Source: JAUILA01 sp964563925
Lineage (GTDB): Bacteria; Bacteroidota; Bacteroidia; Cytophagales; Cyclobacteriaceae
Direction of reading: 5' to 3'
DNA length: 64,000 nucleotides
NCBI GenBank assembly: GCA_964563925.1
Contig: CAZLZD010000003.1
Location: 68,296 to 132,295 of the forward strand
Below the pieces are notes generated by a model, which worked only from the letters and a program-made list of their open reading frames with translations, did not search any database and was not told the DNA's origin. Within the stretch, counting starts at the first letter, position 1, and every line of letters starts with the position of its first letter. Shown here piece by piece: positions 16,145 through 24,972 of this stretch. The translations under genes were made by a program, and so were the position numbers.

Positions 16145-18322
16145 ATGAAGAACTATTTTATATGCCTCCTAGTCGTTCTGCTGTGGTTTCCCGCCACCGC
16201 ACAGAAACAAATAACCATTGATGACCTATTTTCCCGCCCGACCTTTCGCCAGAAAAGTGTATACGGGATTAACTGGATGAACGACGGGCGCTATTACACG
16301 GCGCTTGAAGACAACAATATCGTCAAATACGATGTAACCACCGGGAAAATCGTCAGCACGCTGCTGGACGGATCGACCCTCCAGCCAGCCATTCAGTTTG
16401 ATGACTATCAATATTCGGCCGATCAGTCCAAAATCCTTTTGCGCACCGACCGGCAGGGAATATACCGCCGGTCGTATACCGCCGTATATTATGTCTACAA
16501 CACCGGTACAGGCACGCTTTCCCCCCTGTCTGAGCAGGGCCGCCAGTCCTATGCCACATTCTCCCCTGACGGAAAGCGTGTAGCATGGGTAAGGGAGAAT
16601 AACCTGTATATCAGGGACCTTGGAACCGGTGAAGAGACGGCCGTTACCACCGACGGGGAGTTCAACCGCCTGATCCATGGAAGTACCGATTGGGTATATG
16701 AAGAAGAATTAAGTTTTACCCGTGCATTTGAATGGTCGGGAGACGGCCAGTACCTGTTTTTCCTGTCTTTTCTGGAAGCTGATGTGCCGGAATTCACCAT
16801 GCAATACTGGAACCAGGGAGAGCTTTATCCCGAAAATTACCGGTTTAAATACCCCAAGGCCGGAGAAAAAAATTCCGTACTTTCTGCGTCCATATATGAT
16901 GTCCGAAATAAATCAGTGAAAAAGGTGGATACGGGCACAGACCAGGAATATTACATTGCACGTATCCGGAGGACCCGAAATCCGCAGGAGTTCTCCCTGG
17001 TACGGCTCAACCGTCTTCAGAACCAGCTGGATATTCTCCATGTAAATGCCTCCACTGCCGAGCCGAAGGTCATTTACTCCGACCGCTATCAGACCTATGT
17101 GGATGTGGATTTTGTGGATGACCTGACCTACCTGGAAGACGGGGAACACTTCATCATTACCAGTGAACGGGACGGCTTCAAGCATATTTACCTTTACAAG
17201 GTGGACGGCACCCTGGTGAAGCAGGTGACACGCGGGAACTGGGAAGTCGCATCTGTCGCCGGTATCGATGACAGCGGCCGGAAGGTACTGATCTATTACA
17301 CCTCCACCCAGGATTCTCCCATGGAGCGGTACCTTTATGTGACGGACCTGGAAGGTAAGAAAAAGGAAAAGCTCACCTCCGAGCCGGGGATGCATTCGAT
17401 CAACATGAGCCCGGATGAAAAGTATTACATCGACTATTATTCCAATGCCAACCAACCGCTGACCGTCACCCTGTACCGGACGCGCGGCAACCGGAAAGTG
17501 AAGGTGCTTGAAGATAATGCCGAGCTGACCCGTACTGCGGAAGAATATGCCCTCAGGCCCAAGGAATTTTTCTCGTTCCCCACCGTCGACGGCACTTCCC
17601 TGAACGGATACATGCTGAAGCCGGCAAATATGGCTCCTGACAAGGAATACCCCGTGCTGATCTACCAGTACAGCGGTCCGGGGTCCCAGAACGTCACCAA
17701 CAGCTGGGGCGGTGGCCATTTCTACTGGCACCAGATGCTGGTTCAGCAGGGTTATATTGTGGCCGTCATCGATACCCGCGGCACCGGTGCCCGGGGTGCG
17801 GAGTTCAAAAAGTTGACCTACGGGCAGCTGGGGAAATACGAAGTGGAAGATCATATTGAAGGAGCGAAATACCTGGGCGGACTGCCGTATGTGGATGAGG
17901 ACAGGATCGGAATTTGGGGCTGGAGCTATGGGGGCTATATGTCTGCCCTTGCCATCCTCAAAGGGTCCGACGTCTACAAGGCGGCCATTGCCGTGGCTCC
18001 GGTCACCAACTGGAGATATTATGACACCATTTATACTGAACGGTATATGGGATTGCCCCAAGACAATGCGTCCGGGTATGATGACAATTCTCCCACCAGT
18101 CACGCCGAAAAGCTGGAAGGAAATTTCCTGCTGGTCCACGGGACCGGTGACGACAACGTGCATTTTCAAAATGCGGTGGCCCTGCAGGATGCCCTGATCT
18201 CGGCCGGAAAGCAATTTGATTCGTTTTATTATCCTGACCGTTCGCACGGGATATACGAATACAACGCCCGGCCTCATTTGTATACCATGATGACCCGCTG
18301 GCTGGAGAATAACCTGAAATAA
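16145..18322 (+). CDS. Dipeptidyl peptidase IV family exported serine peptidase (S9)
   Basis: A 725-residue exopeptidase that removes N-terminal dipeptides, probably in the periplasm. The start at 16145 places a signal peptide first (MKNYFICLLVVLLWFPATAQ); the 13 upstream residues are unlikely to be translated. An eight-bladed propeller spans about residues 50-490. The alpha/beta hydrolase domain carries S594 (GWSYGG), D669 (GTGDDNVHF) and H701 (RSHGIY). The propeller Glu pair characteristic of DPP4 is visible in DWVYEEELSF. It is followed by an overlapping 2H phosphoesterase gene (TAATG). Confidence 0.95.
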   Translation: MKNYFICLLVVLLWFPATAQKQITIDDLFSRPTFRQKSVYGINWMNDGRYYTALEDNNIVKYDVTTGKIVSTLLDGSTLQPAIQFDDYQYSADQSKILLRTDRQGIYRRSYTAVYYVYNTGTGTLSPLSEQGRQSYATFSPDGKRVAWVRENNLYIRDLGTGEETAVTTDGEFNRLIHGSTDWVYEEELSFTRAFEWSGDGQYLFFLSFLEADVPEFTMQYWNQGELYPENYRFKYPKAGEKNSVLSASIYDVRNKSVKKVDTGTDQEYYIARIRRTRNPQEFSLVRLNRLQNQLDILHVNASTAEPKVIYSDRYQTYVDVDFVDDLTYLEDGEHFIITSERDGFKHIYLYKVDGTLVKQVTRGNWEVASVAGIDDSGRKVLIYYTSTQDSPMERYLYVTDLEGKKKEKLTSEPGMHSINMSPDEKYYIDYYSNANQPLTVTLYRTRGNRKVKVLEDNAELTRTAEEYALRPKEFFSFPTVDGTSLNGYMLKPANMAPDKEYPVLIYQYSGPGSQNVTNSWGGGHFYWHQMLVQQGYIVAVIDTRGTGARGAEFKKLTYGQLGKYEVEDHIEGAKYLGGLPYVDEDRIGIWGWSYGGYMSALAILKGSDVYKAAIAVAPVTNWRYYDTIYTERYMGLPQDNASGYDDNSPTSHAEKLEGNFLLVHGTGDDNVHFQNAVALQDALISAGKQFDSFYYPDRSHGIYEYNARPHLYTMMTRWLENNLK

Positions 18323-18882
18323 TGGCTGCCGGACATCCGAAAGGGGAGCTTTATTTTATCGCCGTGGTGCCGCCGCCTCCGGTGTTTGAAGAAGCCCTTG
18401 AGGTCAAGCATCGATTTTCACGGGAATACGGGACGAAGGCAGCGTTGAAATCACCTCCACATATCACACTTCATATGCCTTTCCGGATGAAAGAGGAGCG
18501 GGAGGATGAACTTATCCGGAAACTCCGGGGGTCATTGGAAGGCGTGAGCCCATTTCGGCTTGAGCTGGATGGGTTCGGCGCGTTTCCGCCGCGGGTGATT
18601 TATATCCATGCCAACTTGTCGGAAGAGTTGCGTGAACTATACCACCGGGTACGCAGGCGCATGCAGCAATTCCTTCATACCGATGCCAGTGACTGGAAAA
18701 ACCGGGGGTTTACGCCACACCTGACCGTTGCGTTCAGGGACCTTAAGAAAGCACGATTTAAGGAGGCATGGGAGAAATACGGGGGTAAACCCTTCGATGC
18801 CTCCTGGGAAGTTACGGGTATCCACTTGCTCAGGCATAACGGGAAAAACTGGGATGTGCTGAAGGAGATCAGTTTTTACTGA
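18322..18882 (+). CDS. 2'-5' RNA ligase/2H phosphoesterase family protein
   Basis: A 186-residue cytosolic 2H-fold protein with the two H-x-T motifs in the expected places: PPHITLHMPF (about residue 50) and FTPHLTVAF (about 133). Members cleave or join 2'-5' linkages or open cyclic phosphates in RNA. The start codon overlaps the stop of the peptidase gene, so it is in the same transcript. Its end overlaps the convergent DUF6702 gene by 14 bases. Enzyme activity here is inferred from the motifs only. Confidence 0.85.
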   Translation: MAAGHPKGELYFIAVVPPPPVFEEALEVKHRFSREYGTKAALKSPPHITLHMPFRMKEEREDELIRKLRGSLEGVSPFRLELDGFGAFPPRVIYIHANLSEELRELYHRVRRRMQQFLHTDASDWKNRGFTPHLTVAFRDLKKARFKEAWEKYGGKPFDASWEVTGIHLLRHNGKNWDVLKEISFY

Positions 18883-19369
18883 ACGACAGCTGTTGCTGCA
18901 CCTGTCCCTTCCGGAACATCATGGTATGGGTCTCATCGTCTACCTCCACGTGGATCAGGTTTACCTGGTCATCAAAGGTTTGAAGGAGAATATCATTCGT
19001 CGCGCCGATGGTTTGCACATCCTTCACCCCGTTGATCACCAGGTAGCAGTAGACCGATCCGGCCTCCACCTCATGCCCCAGGTAGTTAAAAGATTCCTTG
19101 TTCCCGTTGAGCGTCATTTTCAGGTGCCGTTCCATATAGTCACTCAGGAGTTTGTCGGTGGTGAGCGGGGCCGGCGGATTAAGGATGTCGAGGTTTGGGT
19201 TGCCGGTTTCTTCGCGGATCTGGATTTCCAGGTCGTCCGTAAACGTGCGCATGGTCATCTCCAGGCGTTCCTGCTCGCGGTCAAGTTCGATATCACACAC
19301 ACTCACATGGATGGGGTGAAAGGAGAATGACATGCCCAGAAATGCCACTAATGTAAAAAGAAGGCGCAT
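18869..19369 (-). CDS. DUF6702 family exported protein
   Basis: A 166-residue protein with an N-terminal signal peptide (MRLLFTLVAFLGMSFSF) followed by HPIHVSVCDIEL, the start typical of DUF6702. The rest is predicted beta-rich with VYCYLVINGV and a basic C-terminus. In Bacteroidota this family often sits beside a HupE-like gene and an M1 peptidase, as here, where HupE is divergent. The function is unknown; a periplasmic role is inferred from the signal peptide. Confidence 0.8.
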   Translation of the reverse strand: MRLLFTLVAFLGMSFSFHPIHVSVCDIELDREQERLEMTMRTFTDDLEIQIREETGNPNLDILNPPAPLTTDKLLSDYMERHLKMTLNGNKESFNYLGHEVEAGSVYCYLVINGVKDVQTIGATNDILLQTFDDQVNLIHVEVDDETHTMMFRKGQVQQQLSFSKN

Positions 19370-19434
19370 ATGTCAAATAATTATCGGATTGTCAAAAGTA
19401 ATCATTAATCTTTGCCCCTCGCAACGAAAACGTG

Positions 19435-20034
19435 ATGGATGATTTCAAAATTTTTGTTGAACTGGGGTGGGATCACATCCTACAGGCAGACGGGCTGGAT
19501 CACAAGCTTTTCATTATAGCCCTCGCCTCGCTCTACCTTTTATCAGACTGGAAAAAAGTGCTGATCCTGGTAACCGCATTTACCATTGGTCATTCGGTCA
19601 CCCTGGCGCTTGCCTCTCTGAATGTGGTTCCCGTACATACGGAATTCATTGAATTCCTGATCCCGGTGACCATCCTCATTACGGCTTTTTCCAATCTTTT
19701 CCGGAAGGAGTCCCGGGTACAGCTGAGCAAAATACAGACCAATTATATTTTTGCGGCTGTGTTTGGCCTGATCCACGGACTTGGTTTTTCAACCTACCTG
19801 AAATCCATCATGGGTAAGGGAAAGGATATCTGGACCCAGCTGCTGGCGTTTAATCTTGGCATAGAGATTGGTCAGATCATCATCGTGGTGGTGTTCCTTT
19901 TGATAGCTACGATCTTCGTTGACCTCCTGGGAATAGCGAGGCGCGACTGGAAACTGGTCATCTCATCAGCAGTGGGCGGAATAGCCCTTTACCTGATCAG
20001 CGAAACCACCTATTGGCAGAATTTATCAGCATAG
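19435..20034 (+). CDS. HupE/UreJ family membrane protein
   Basis: A 199-residue inner-membrane protein with about six hydrophobic segments. Motifs such as HILQADGLDHKLFI, FTIGHSVTLALA and GLIHGLGFS match the HupE/UreJ_2 family, some members of which move nickel or cobalt. A GTG at 19432 directly precedes the ATG; the ATG (MDDFKIF) is taken as start. It lies between a divergent DUF6702 gene and an M1 peptidase gene 13 bases downstream, likely cotranscribed with the latter. Metal specificity is unproven. Confidence 0.85.
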   Translation: MDDFKIFVELGWDHILQADGLDHKLFIIALASLYLLSDWKKVLILVTAFTIGHSVTLALASLNVVPVHTEFIEFLIPVTILITAFSNLFRKESRVQLSKIQTNYIFAAVFGLIHGLGFSTYLKSIMGKGKDIWTQLLAFNLGIEIGQIIIVVVFLLIATIFVDLLGIARRDWKLVISSAVGGIALYLISETTYWQNLSA

Positions 20035-20047
20035 ACTATATAATCAT

Positions 20048-22273
20048 ATGAAACAGTTAATAATTTTATTTTTTACTTTTTTGATCATCCCGGCGGCCTT
20101 CGCACAGGAAGACGGCTGGGAGCAGAAGTTTGAGCAGCTCGGCCAGATGCTGCCTACCCCCAATGAATACCGTACGGGAAGCGGGGCGCCCGGAGAAGCC
20201 TACTGGCAGCAGCAGGCAGATTACAAAATCAAGGCAACCATTGATGAGTCCAATAACCGCCTTACCGGGTCTGAAACCATTACCTATTACAATAATTCAC
20301 CGGATCCGCTGAGCTATTTGTGGGTGCAACTGGACCAGAACGTACGCGAACCGGGTACCAACACCCTGAAAGTACAGCCTTATGCAATCAGGGATTCCCT
20401 GCCGGCCAAGTTTGCGGCCCAGGGACTCGGGATTTCGGATTATGAAGGAGGGTTTAAGATCATGAGCGTCAAGGACGCTTCAGGGAATTCCCTTCCACAT
20501 ATGATCAACAAGACAATGATGCGTGTGGACCTTCCTTCGCCGCTTAAGCCCGGCGAACAATACGTATTTTCCATTGACTGGTGGTATACCATCAATGACC
20601 GGATGGAAGACGGCGGCCGGGGAGGCCTCGAATATTTCCCCGAAGATGACAATTATCTCTATACCATTGCCCAGTGGTATCCGAGGATGGCCGTTTATGA
20701 CGATTACGAGGGATGGCAGAACAAGCAGTTCCTGGGACGCGGGGAGTTTGCCCTGGAATTTGGCGATTTTGAAGTAGAGATCACCGTACCGGAAGATCAT
20801 ATTGTGGCATCTACCGGATGGCTTCAAAACCCTAAAGACGTGCTGAGCAAGGAACAGCAGAAACGCTGGGAGCAGGCACAAAAAACCTATGACAAACCGG
20901 TATTTATTGTCACTGAAGAGGAGGCAATTGCCAATGAAAAGGAAAAGAGCACCGGGACCAAAACCTGGGTGTTCCATGCCGATGACGTACGTGATTTTGC
21001 TTTCGCCACCTCGCGTAAATTCATCTGGGACGCACAGGCGGTGAAGATCGGGGACAAGTCTCCGCTGGCCATGTCATTTTACAGCAAGGAAGGAAACCCG
21101 TTGTGGGAAGAAGAATCGACCAAGGCGGTAAAAAATACCCTGGAGACCTATTCCAAGTATACGATCGAGTACCCGTACCCGGTGGCTATCAGCGTGCATG
21201 CCGCCTCTATTGGTATGGAATACCCGATGATCTGTTTCAACTTTGGAAGGCCTAATCCGGATGGAACCTATTCCGACCGTACCAAGTACGGCATGATCGG
21301 CGTGGTGATCCACGAAGTGGGCCATAACTTCTTCCCGATGATCATCAATTCGGATGAGCGCCAGTGGACCTGGATGGACGAAGGGCTCAACTCCTTTGTG
21401 CAGTACCGTACGGAAGTGGAGAATTACGATGAGTTTCCTTCGCGCCGCGGACCCGCACAGAATATCGTGAACTACATGAAAGGGGATAAGCAATTCATTC
21501 GTCCGATCATGACGAATTCCGAGCAGATCCTTCAGTTTGGAAACAATGCCTATGGAAAACCGGCCACCGCCCTGAGCATTCTCCGGGAAGTGGTCATGGG
21601 CCCGGAACTGTTTGACGCAGCCTTCAAGGAATATGCCCAGCGGTGGGCCTTCAAACATCCCAAGCCGGCCGATTTCTTCCGTACGATGGAAGACGCCTCG
21701 GCGTTTGACCTGGACTGGTTCTGGAGGGGATGGTTCTATACCACCGATCATGTCGATATCAACCTGGATGAAGTGAAATGGTACAGGATGAGAAACGAGT
21801 CGGGAGATGTGGAGAATAAAGGCGTGAAGGTGCAGCAGGGTGACCTGACGGCCAAAGACGGCGAGGGAAAGGTAATGGATTTCAGTGATGGACCCCAGCC
21901 ATTCTCCGTCATAGCCACTGACCCGCGCTATTACGGGGAATTCCAGAACCGCGTGGACGACGCTGCCATTATGGATAAGATGAAGGACAAGAACTATTAC
22001 GAGCTCACGTTTACTAATGATGGCGGACTGGTAATGCCTATCCTGATCGAGTTTACCTTCGGTGACGGCTCCAAGGAAATGGTGAAGATCCCGGCTGAGA
22101 TCTGGAGGTACAATGAGCAGAAAGTTTCGAAAGTCTTCATGTTCGACAAGCAGGTGACCAACATTGTGATTGACCCGGATAAGGGAACGGCCGATACCAA
22201 TGTTGATAATAACGTGTTCCCGAGGGTGAAGCAAGCAAGCCGCTTCGATGAATTTAATGAAGCGGGGCGTTAA
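20048..22273 (+). CDS. Exported M1 family metallopeptidase (first of tandem pair)
   Basis: A 741-residue aminopeptidase-type zinc enzyme. The signal peptide is about residues 1-19 (FLIIPAAFAQ). The gluzincin motif HEVGHN gives H422, E423 and H426, with E445 (WMDEGLNSF) exactly 19 residues after the second His. The exopeptidase motif region near GMEYPM is visible, and DFFRTMEDASAFDLDWFW is the usual C-terminal catalytic-domain end. It is followed after 65 bases by a close paralogue of matching layout. Likely role: periplasmic peptide breakdown. Confidence 0.94.
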   Translation: MKQLIILFFTFLIIPAAFAQEDGWEQKFEQLGQMLPTPNEYRTGSGAPGEAYWQQQADYKIKATIDESNNRLTGSETITYYNNSPDPLSYLWVQLDQNVREPGTNTLKVQPYAIRDSLPAKFAAQGLGISDYEGGFKIMSVKDASGNSLPHMINKTMMRVDLPSPLKPGEQYVFSIDWWYTINDRMEDGGRGGLEYFPEDDNYLYTIAQWYPRMAVYDDYEGWQNKQFLGRGEFALEFGDFEVEITVPEDHIVASTGWLQNPKDVLSKEQQKRWEQAQKTYDKPVFIVTEEEAIANEKEKSTGTKTWVFHADDVRDFAFATSRKFIWDAQAVKIGDKSPLAMSFYSKEGNPLWEEESTKAVKNTLETYSKYTIEYPYPVAISVHAASIGMEYPMICFNFGRPNPDGTYSDRTKYGMIGVVIHEVGHNFFPMIINSDERQWTWMDEGLNSFVQYRTEVENYDEFPSRRGPAQNIVNYMKGDKQFIRPIMTNSEQILQFGNNAYGKPATALSILREVVMGPELFDAAFKEYAQRWAFKHPKPADFFRTMEDASAFDLDWFWRGWFYTTDHVDINLDEVKWYRMRNESGDVENKGVKVQQGDLTAKDGEGKVMDFSDGPQPFSVIATDPRYYGEFQNRVDDAAIMDKMKDKNYYELTFTNDGGLVMPILIEFTFGDGSKEMVKIPAEIWRYNEQKVSKVFMFDKQVTNIVIDPDKGTADTNVDNNVFPRVKQASRFDEFNEAGR

Positions 22274-22287
22274 TCAGTAAAATAATT

Positions 22288-22326
22288 TACCTTTGCAGGA
22301 GCCTGGTATTATCAGGCTCCTTTTTT
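22288..22326 (+). promoter_or_regulatory. Promoter box followed directly by a terminator-like hairpin
   Basis: TACCTTTG (22288-22295) matches TAnnTTTG. Three to five bases later begins GGAGCCTG (22298-22305), pairing with CAGGCTCC (22313-22320) and followed by six T (22321-22326). The hairpin would end the first M1 transcript, yet it also forms the very 5' end of an RNA started from this box for the second M1 gene (ATG at 22339). Confidence 0.6.
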
Positions 22327-22338
22327 ATTAATGATGTT

Positions 22339-24873
22339 ATGAAACCAACTAAAATAATCATTGCGATCCTCGTATTACTGACCTCGGGGATGGCGTACGC
22401 ACAGGAATGGGGAAAGAAATTTGAACAGCTTGGCAGCGAGCTTCCCACCCCAAACAGTTACCGGAACGGCGCTGGTGCACCTGGAACCAATTACTGGCAG
22501 CAGCGCGCGGATTACAAGATCGATGTGAGTATCGACGAGAAGACACATGTGCTGACCGGGTCGGAGACGATCACCTATTATAACAATTCTCCTGATCCGC
22601 TCACCTACCTGTGGGTGCAGCTTGACCAGAATGTGCGCGCCAAAGACAACCTGAACGACCAGACCAACACCAATTCTGTGTCAGATTCTGTGGCCGCAAA
22701 ATTCTTTGAAAGTGATATGGCCGCCATGGATTATGAAGGCGGGTACAAAATCACTGCTGTAAAGGACGGTTCAGGGAAGCCACTTAAATACATGATCAAC
22801 CGCACCATGATGCGAATCGATCTTCCTGCTCCACTAAAGACCGGGGAGCAATTCACCTTCGGAATAGACTGGTCTTACAACATTTACGACCGGATGCTTA
22901 TCAACGGCCGGGGAGGCTATGAATATTTTCCGGAGGACGATAATTATGCCTATACCTGCGCGCAGTGGTACCCCCGCATGGCGGTGTACGATGACTACGA
23001 AGGCTGGCAGAACAAGCAGTTTATCGGCCGGGGAGAATTTGCCCTGACCTTCGGTGATTTTGAGGTGAACATTACCGTGCCCGAAGACCACATTGTGGCG
23101 GCGACCGGTGAACTTCAGAATCCGAAGGACGTGCTGAGCAAGGAGCAAATATCCAGGCTGGAAAAGGCCCGGAAGACCTACGATAAGCCGGTCTTTATCG
23201 TGACCCAGAAGGAGGCCGAAGCGAACGAGAAAGAAAAATCCACCAAAAAAGCGACCTGGAAATTCAGTGCGGAGAACGTGCGTGACTTTGCCTTTGCCTC
23301 GTCCCGGAAATACATCTGGGATGCCCAGGCGGTCAAACTGAACAACAGCAGTCCGCTGGCCATGTCATTCTACCCCAAGGAAGGCAACCCGCTCTGGGAA
23401 CGTGAATCGACCAAGGCGATTAAGAATACCCTGGAGGTCTACAGCGAGCGAACCTTTGACTATCCGTACCCCGTAGCTATTTCGGTCAATGCGGCGAACC
23501 AGGGGATGGAGTATCCCATGATCTGCTTCAACTACGGCCGGCCTGATGAAGACGGGAATTATTCCGAACGTACGCGTGACGGAAATATCAGTGTGATTGT
23601 CCATGAAGTGGGGCATAATTACTTTCCCATGATCGTGAATTCGGACGAGCGCCAGTGGACATGGATGGATGAAGGCTTGAACACCTTCCTGGAGAAAGAG
23701 ACCAAGCGGGTACGCTACCCTGACCTTGATCTTGAGTGGGGAACACCGAAAGGGGTGATACCCTACATGAAGGGAGACAAAAAATATATCCGTCCGATCA
23801 TGACCAATTCCGAGCAGGTGGTGCAGTTTGGATACAATGCCTACGGCAAGCCGGCCGCAGCGCTGACCTTGCTCAGGGAAGTGGTCATGGGCCCTGAGCT
23901 GTTTGATGCAGCGTTTAAGGAGTATGCCAACCGGTGGATGTTCAAGCATCCGAAACCCGCCGATTTTTTCCGCACCATGGAAGACGCCTCGGCCGTCGAC
24001 CTGGACTGGTTCTGGAGGGGCTGGTTTTATTCGGTTGACCATGTGGACGTGGCGGTAAAGGAAGTCAACTGGTACCGGATGCGCAATGAACAGGGCGACG
24101 TGGAGAACAAGGGCCGTCAGGTACAGGCAGGGGAATTACAGGCCGATGCCACCGGGACCATGGATTTCTCGGACGGGCCCAAGCCATTCTCCATCATCGC
24201 GACCGACCCCCGCTATTACGGCGAGTTCCAGAACCGGGTGGATGACGAGGCGATCATGAAGAAGATGGCCGACAAGAATTACTATGAGATTACGTTTGCC
24301 AATAACGGCGGACTGGTCACACCGTTGCTGATCGAATTCACGTTTAAGGACGGCTCGAAGATCACCGAAAAAATCCCGGCCGAGATCTGGCGATACAATG
24401 AGCAGGAGGTTTCCAAGGTATTCATGTTTGACAAAGAGGTGGCGAGCATTGTGCTGGACCCTGAGCAGCTGACCGGTGACACCGAATTGGCTGATAATTC
24501 CTTTCCACGGGTGGACAAGGCGAGCCGTTTTGATGCATTCCGGAAGGGTGCCGATGCGGGTGCAAAGGTAACGGTCGCCGGTGACTGGGATTATGTGACC
24601 GACACACCCAACGGCGAAACCAAAGGGGTTTTGCACCTGAGCGAAAACGGCGGAGAATATACGGGTACCATTTCCATGGAACTTCTTGGCGGAGAATTTC
24701 CGCTTAAGAATATTGAGGTGGAGGGTAATATGGTGAAGTTTGAATTTGATGTGAACGTCCAGGGAAACCGGTTCAACCTGTCCACCGATTTGATTATGAT
24801 CAATGATGAGTTCATGGGTAAACTTACCATCCCCTCCATGGGCGATTTTGATATGAGCGGCCAGCGTAAATAG
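22339..24873 (+). CDS. Exported M1 family metallopeptidase with extra C-terminal domain (second of tandem pair)
   Basis: An 844-residue paralogue of the preceding gene, with long blocks of near-identity and the zinc residues at the same positions (H422, E423, H426, E445). The signal peptide ends near AYAQ. It differs by about 100 residues added after the shared end (FPRVDKASRFDAF): a beta-rich module from about residue 735 (AGDWDYVTDTPNGETKG, EYTGTISMELLGG, FNLSTDLIM). This module resembles small barrel domains appended to other Bacteroidota exported enzymes. Tandem duplication followed by domain gain is the simplest reading. Confidence 0.94.
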   Translation: MKPTKIIIAILVLLTSGMAYAQEWGKKFEQLGSELPTPNSYRNGAGAPGTNYWQQRADYKIDVSIDEKTHVLTGSETITYYNNSPDPLTYLWVQLDQNVRAKDNLNDQTNTNSVSDSVAAKFFESDMAAMDYEGGYKITAVKDGSGKPLKYMINRTMMRIDLPAPLKTGEQFTFGIDWSYNIYDRMLINGRGGYEYFPEDDNYAYTCAQWYPRMAVYDDYEGWQNKQFIGRGEFALTFGDFEVNITVPEDHIVAATGELQNPKDVLSKEQISRLEKARKTYDKPVFIVTQKEAEANEKEKSTKKATWKFSAENVRDFAFASSRKYIWDAQAVKLNNSSPLAMSFYPKEGNPLWERESTKAIKNTLEVYSERTFDYPYPVAISVNAANQGMEYPMICFNYGRPDEDGNYSERTRDGNISVIVHEVGHNYFPMIVNSDERQWTWMDEGLNTFLEKETKRVRYPDLDLEWGTPKGVIPYMKGDKKYIRPIMTNSEQVVQFGYNAYGKPAAALTLLREVVMGPELFDAAFKEYANRWMFKHPKPADFFRTMEDASAVDLDWFWRGWFYSVDHVDVAVKEVNWYRMRNEQGDVENKGRQVQAGELQADATGTMDFSDGPKPFSIIATDPRYYGEFQNRVDDEAIMKKMADKNYYEITFANNGGLVTPLLIEFTFKDGSKITEKIPAEIWRYNEQEVSKVFMFDKEVASIVLDPEQLTGDTELADNSFPRVDKASRFDAFRKGADAGAKVTVAGDWDYVTDTPNGETKGVLHLSENGGEYTGTISMELLGGEFPLKNIEVEGNMVKFEFDVNVQGNRFNLSTDLIMINDEFMGKLTIPSMGDFDMSGQRK

Positions 24874-24897
24874 GTACGCCTGAATGAGCTGCGGAAG

Positions 24898-24928
24898 AAC
24901 TCATGATCCCCCGGATCATGAGTTTTTT
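24898..24928 (+). terminator. Strong terminator after the second M1 gene
   Basis: AACTCATGATCC (24898-24909) pairs perfectly with GGATCATGAGTT (24913-24924) around a CCC loop, ending in a T run (24923-24928). Confidence 0.85.
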
Positions 24929-24972
24929 CATTTTAGGTGGGCTTGAAACAGGGTCAATTCGTATATTCAGCT

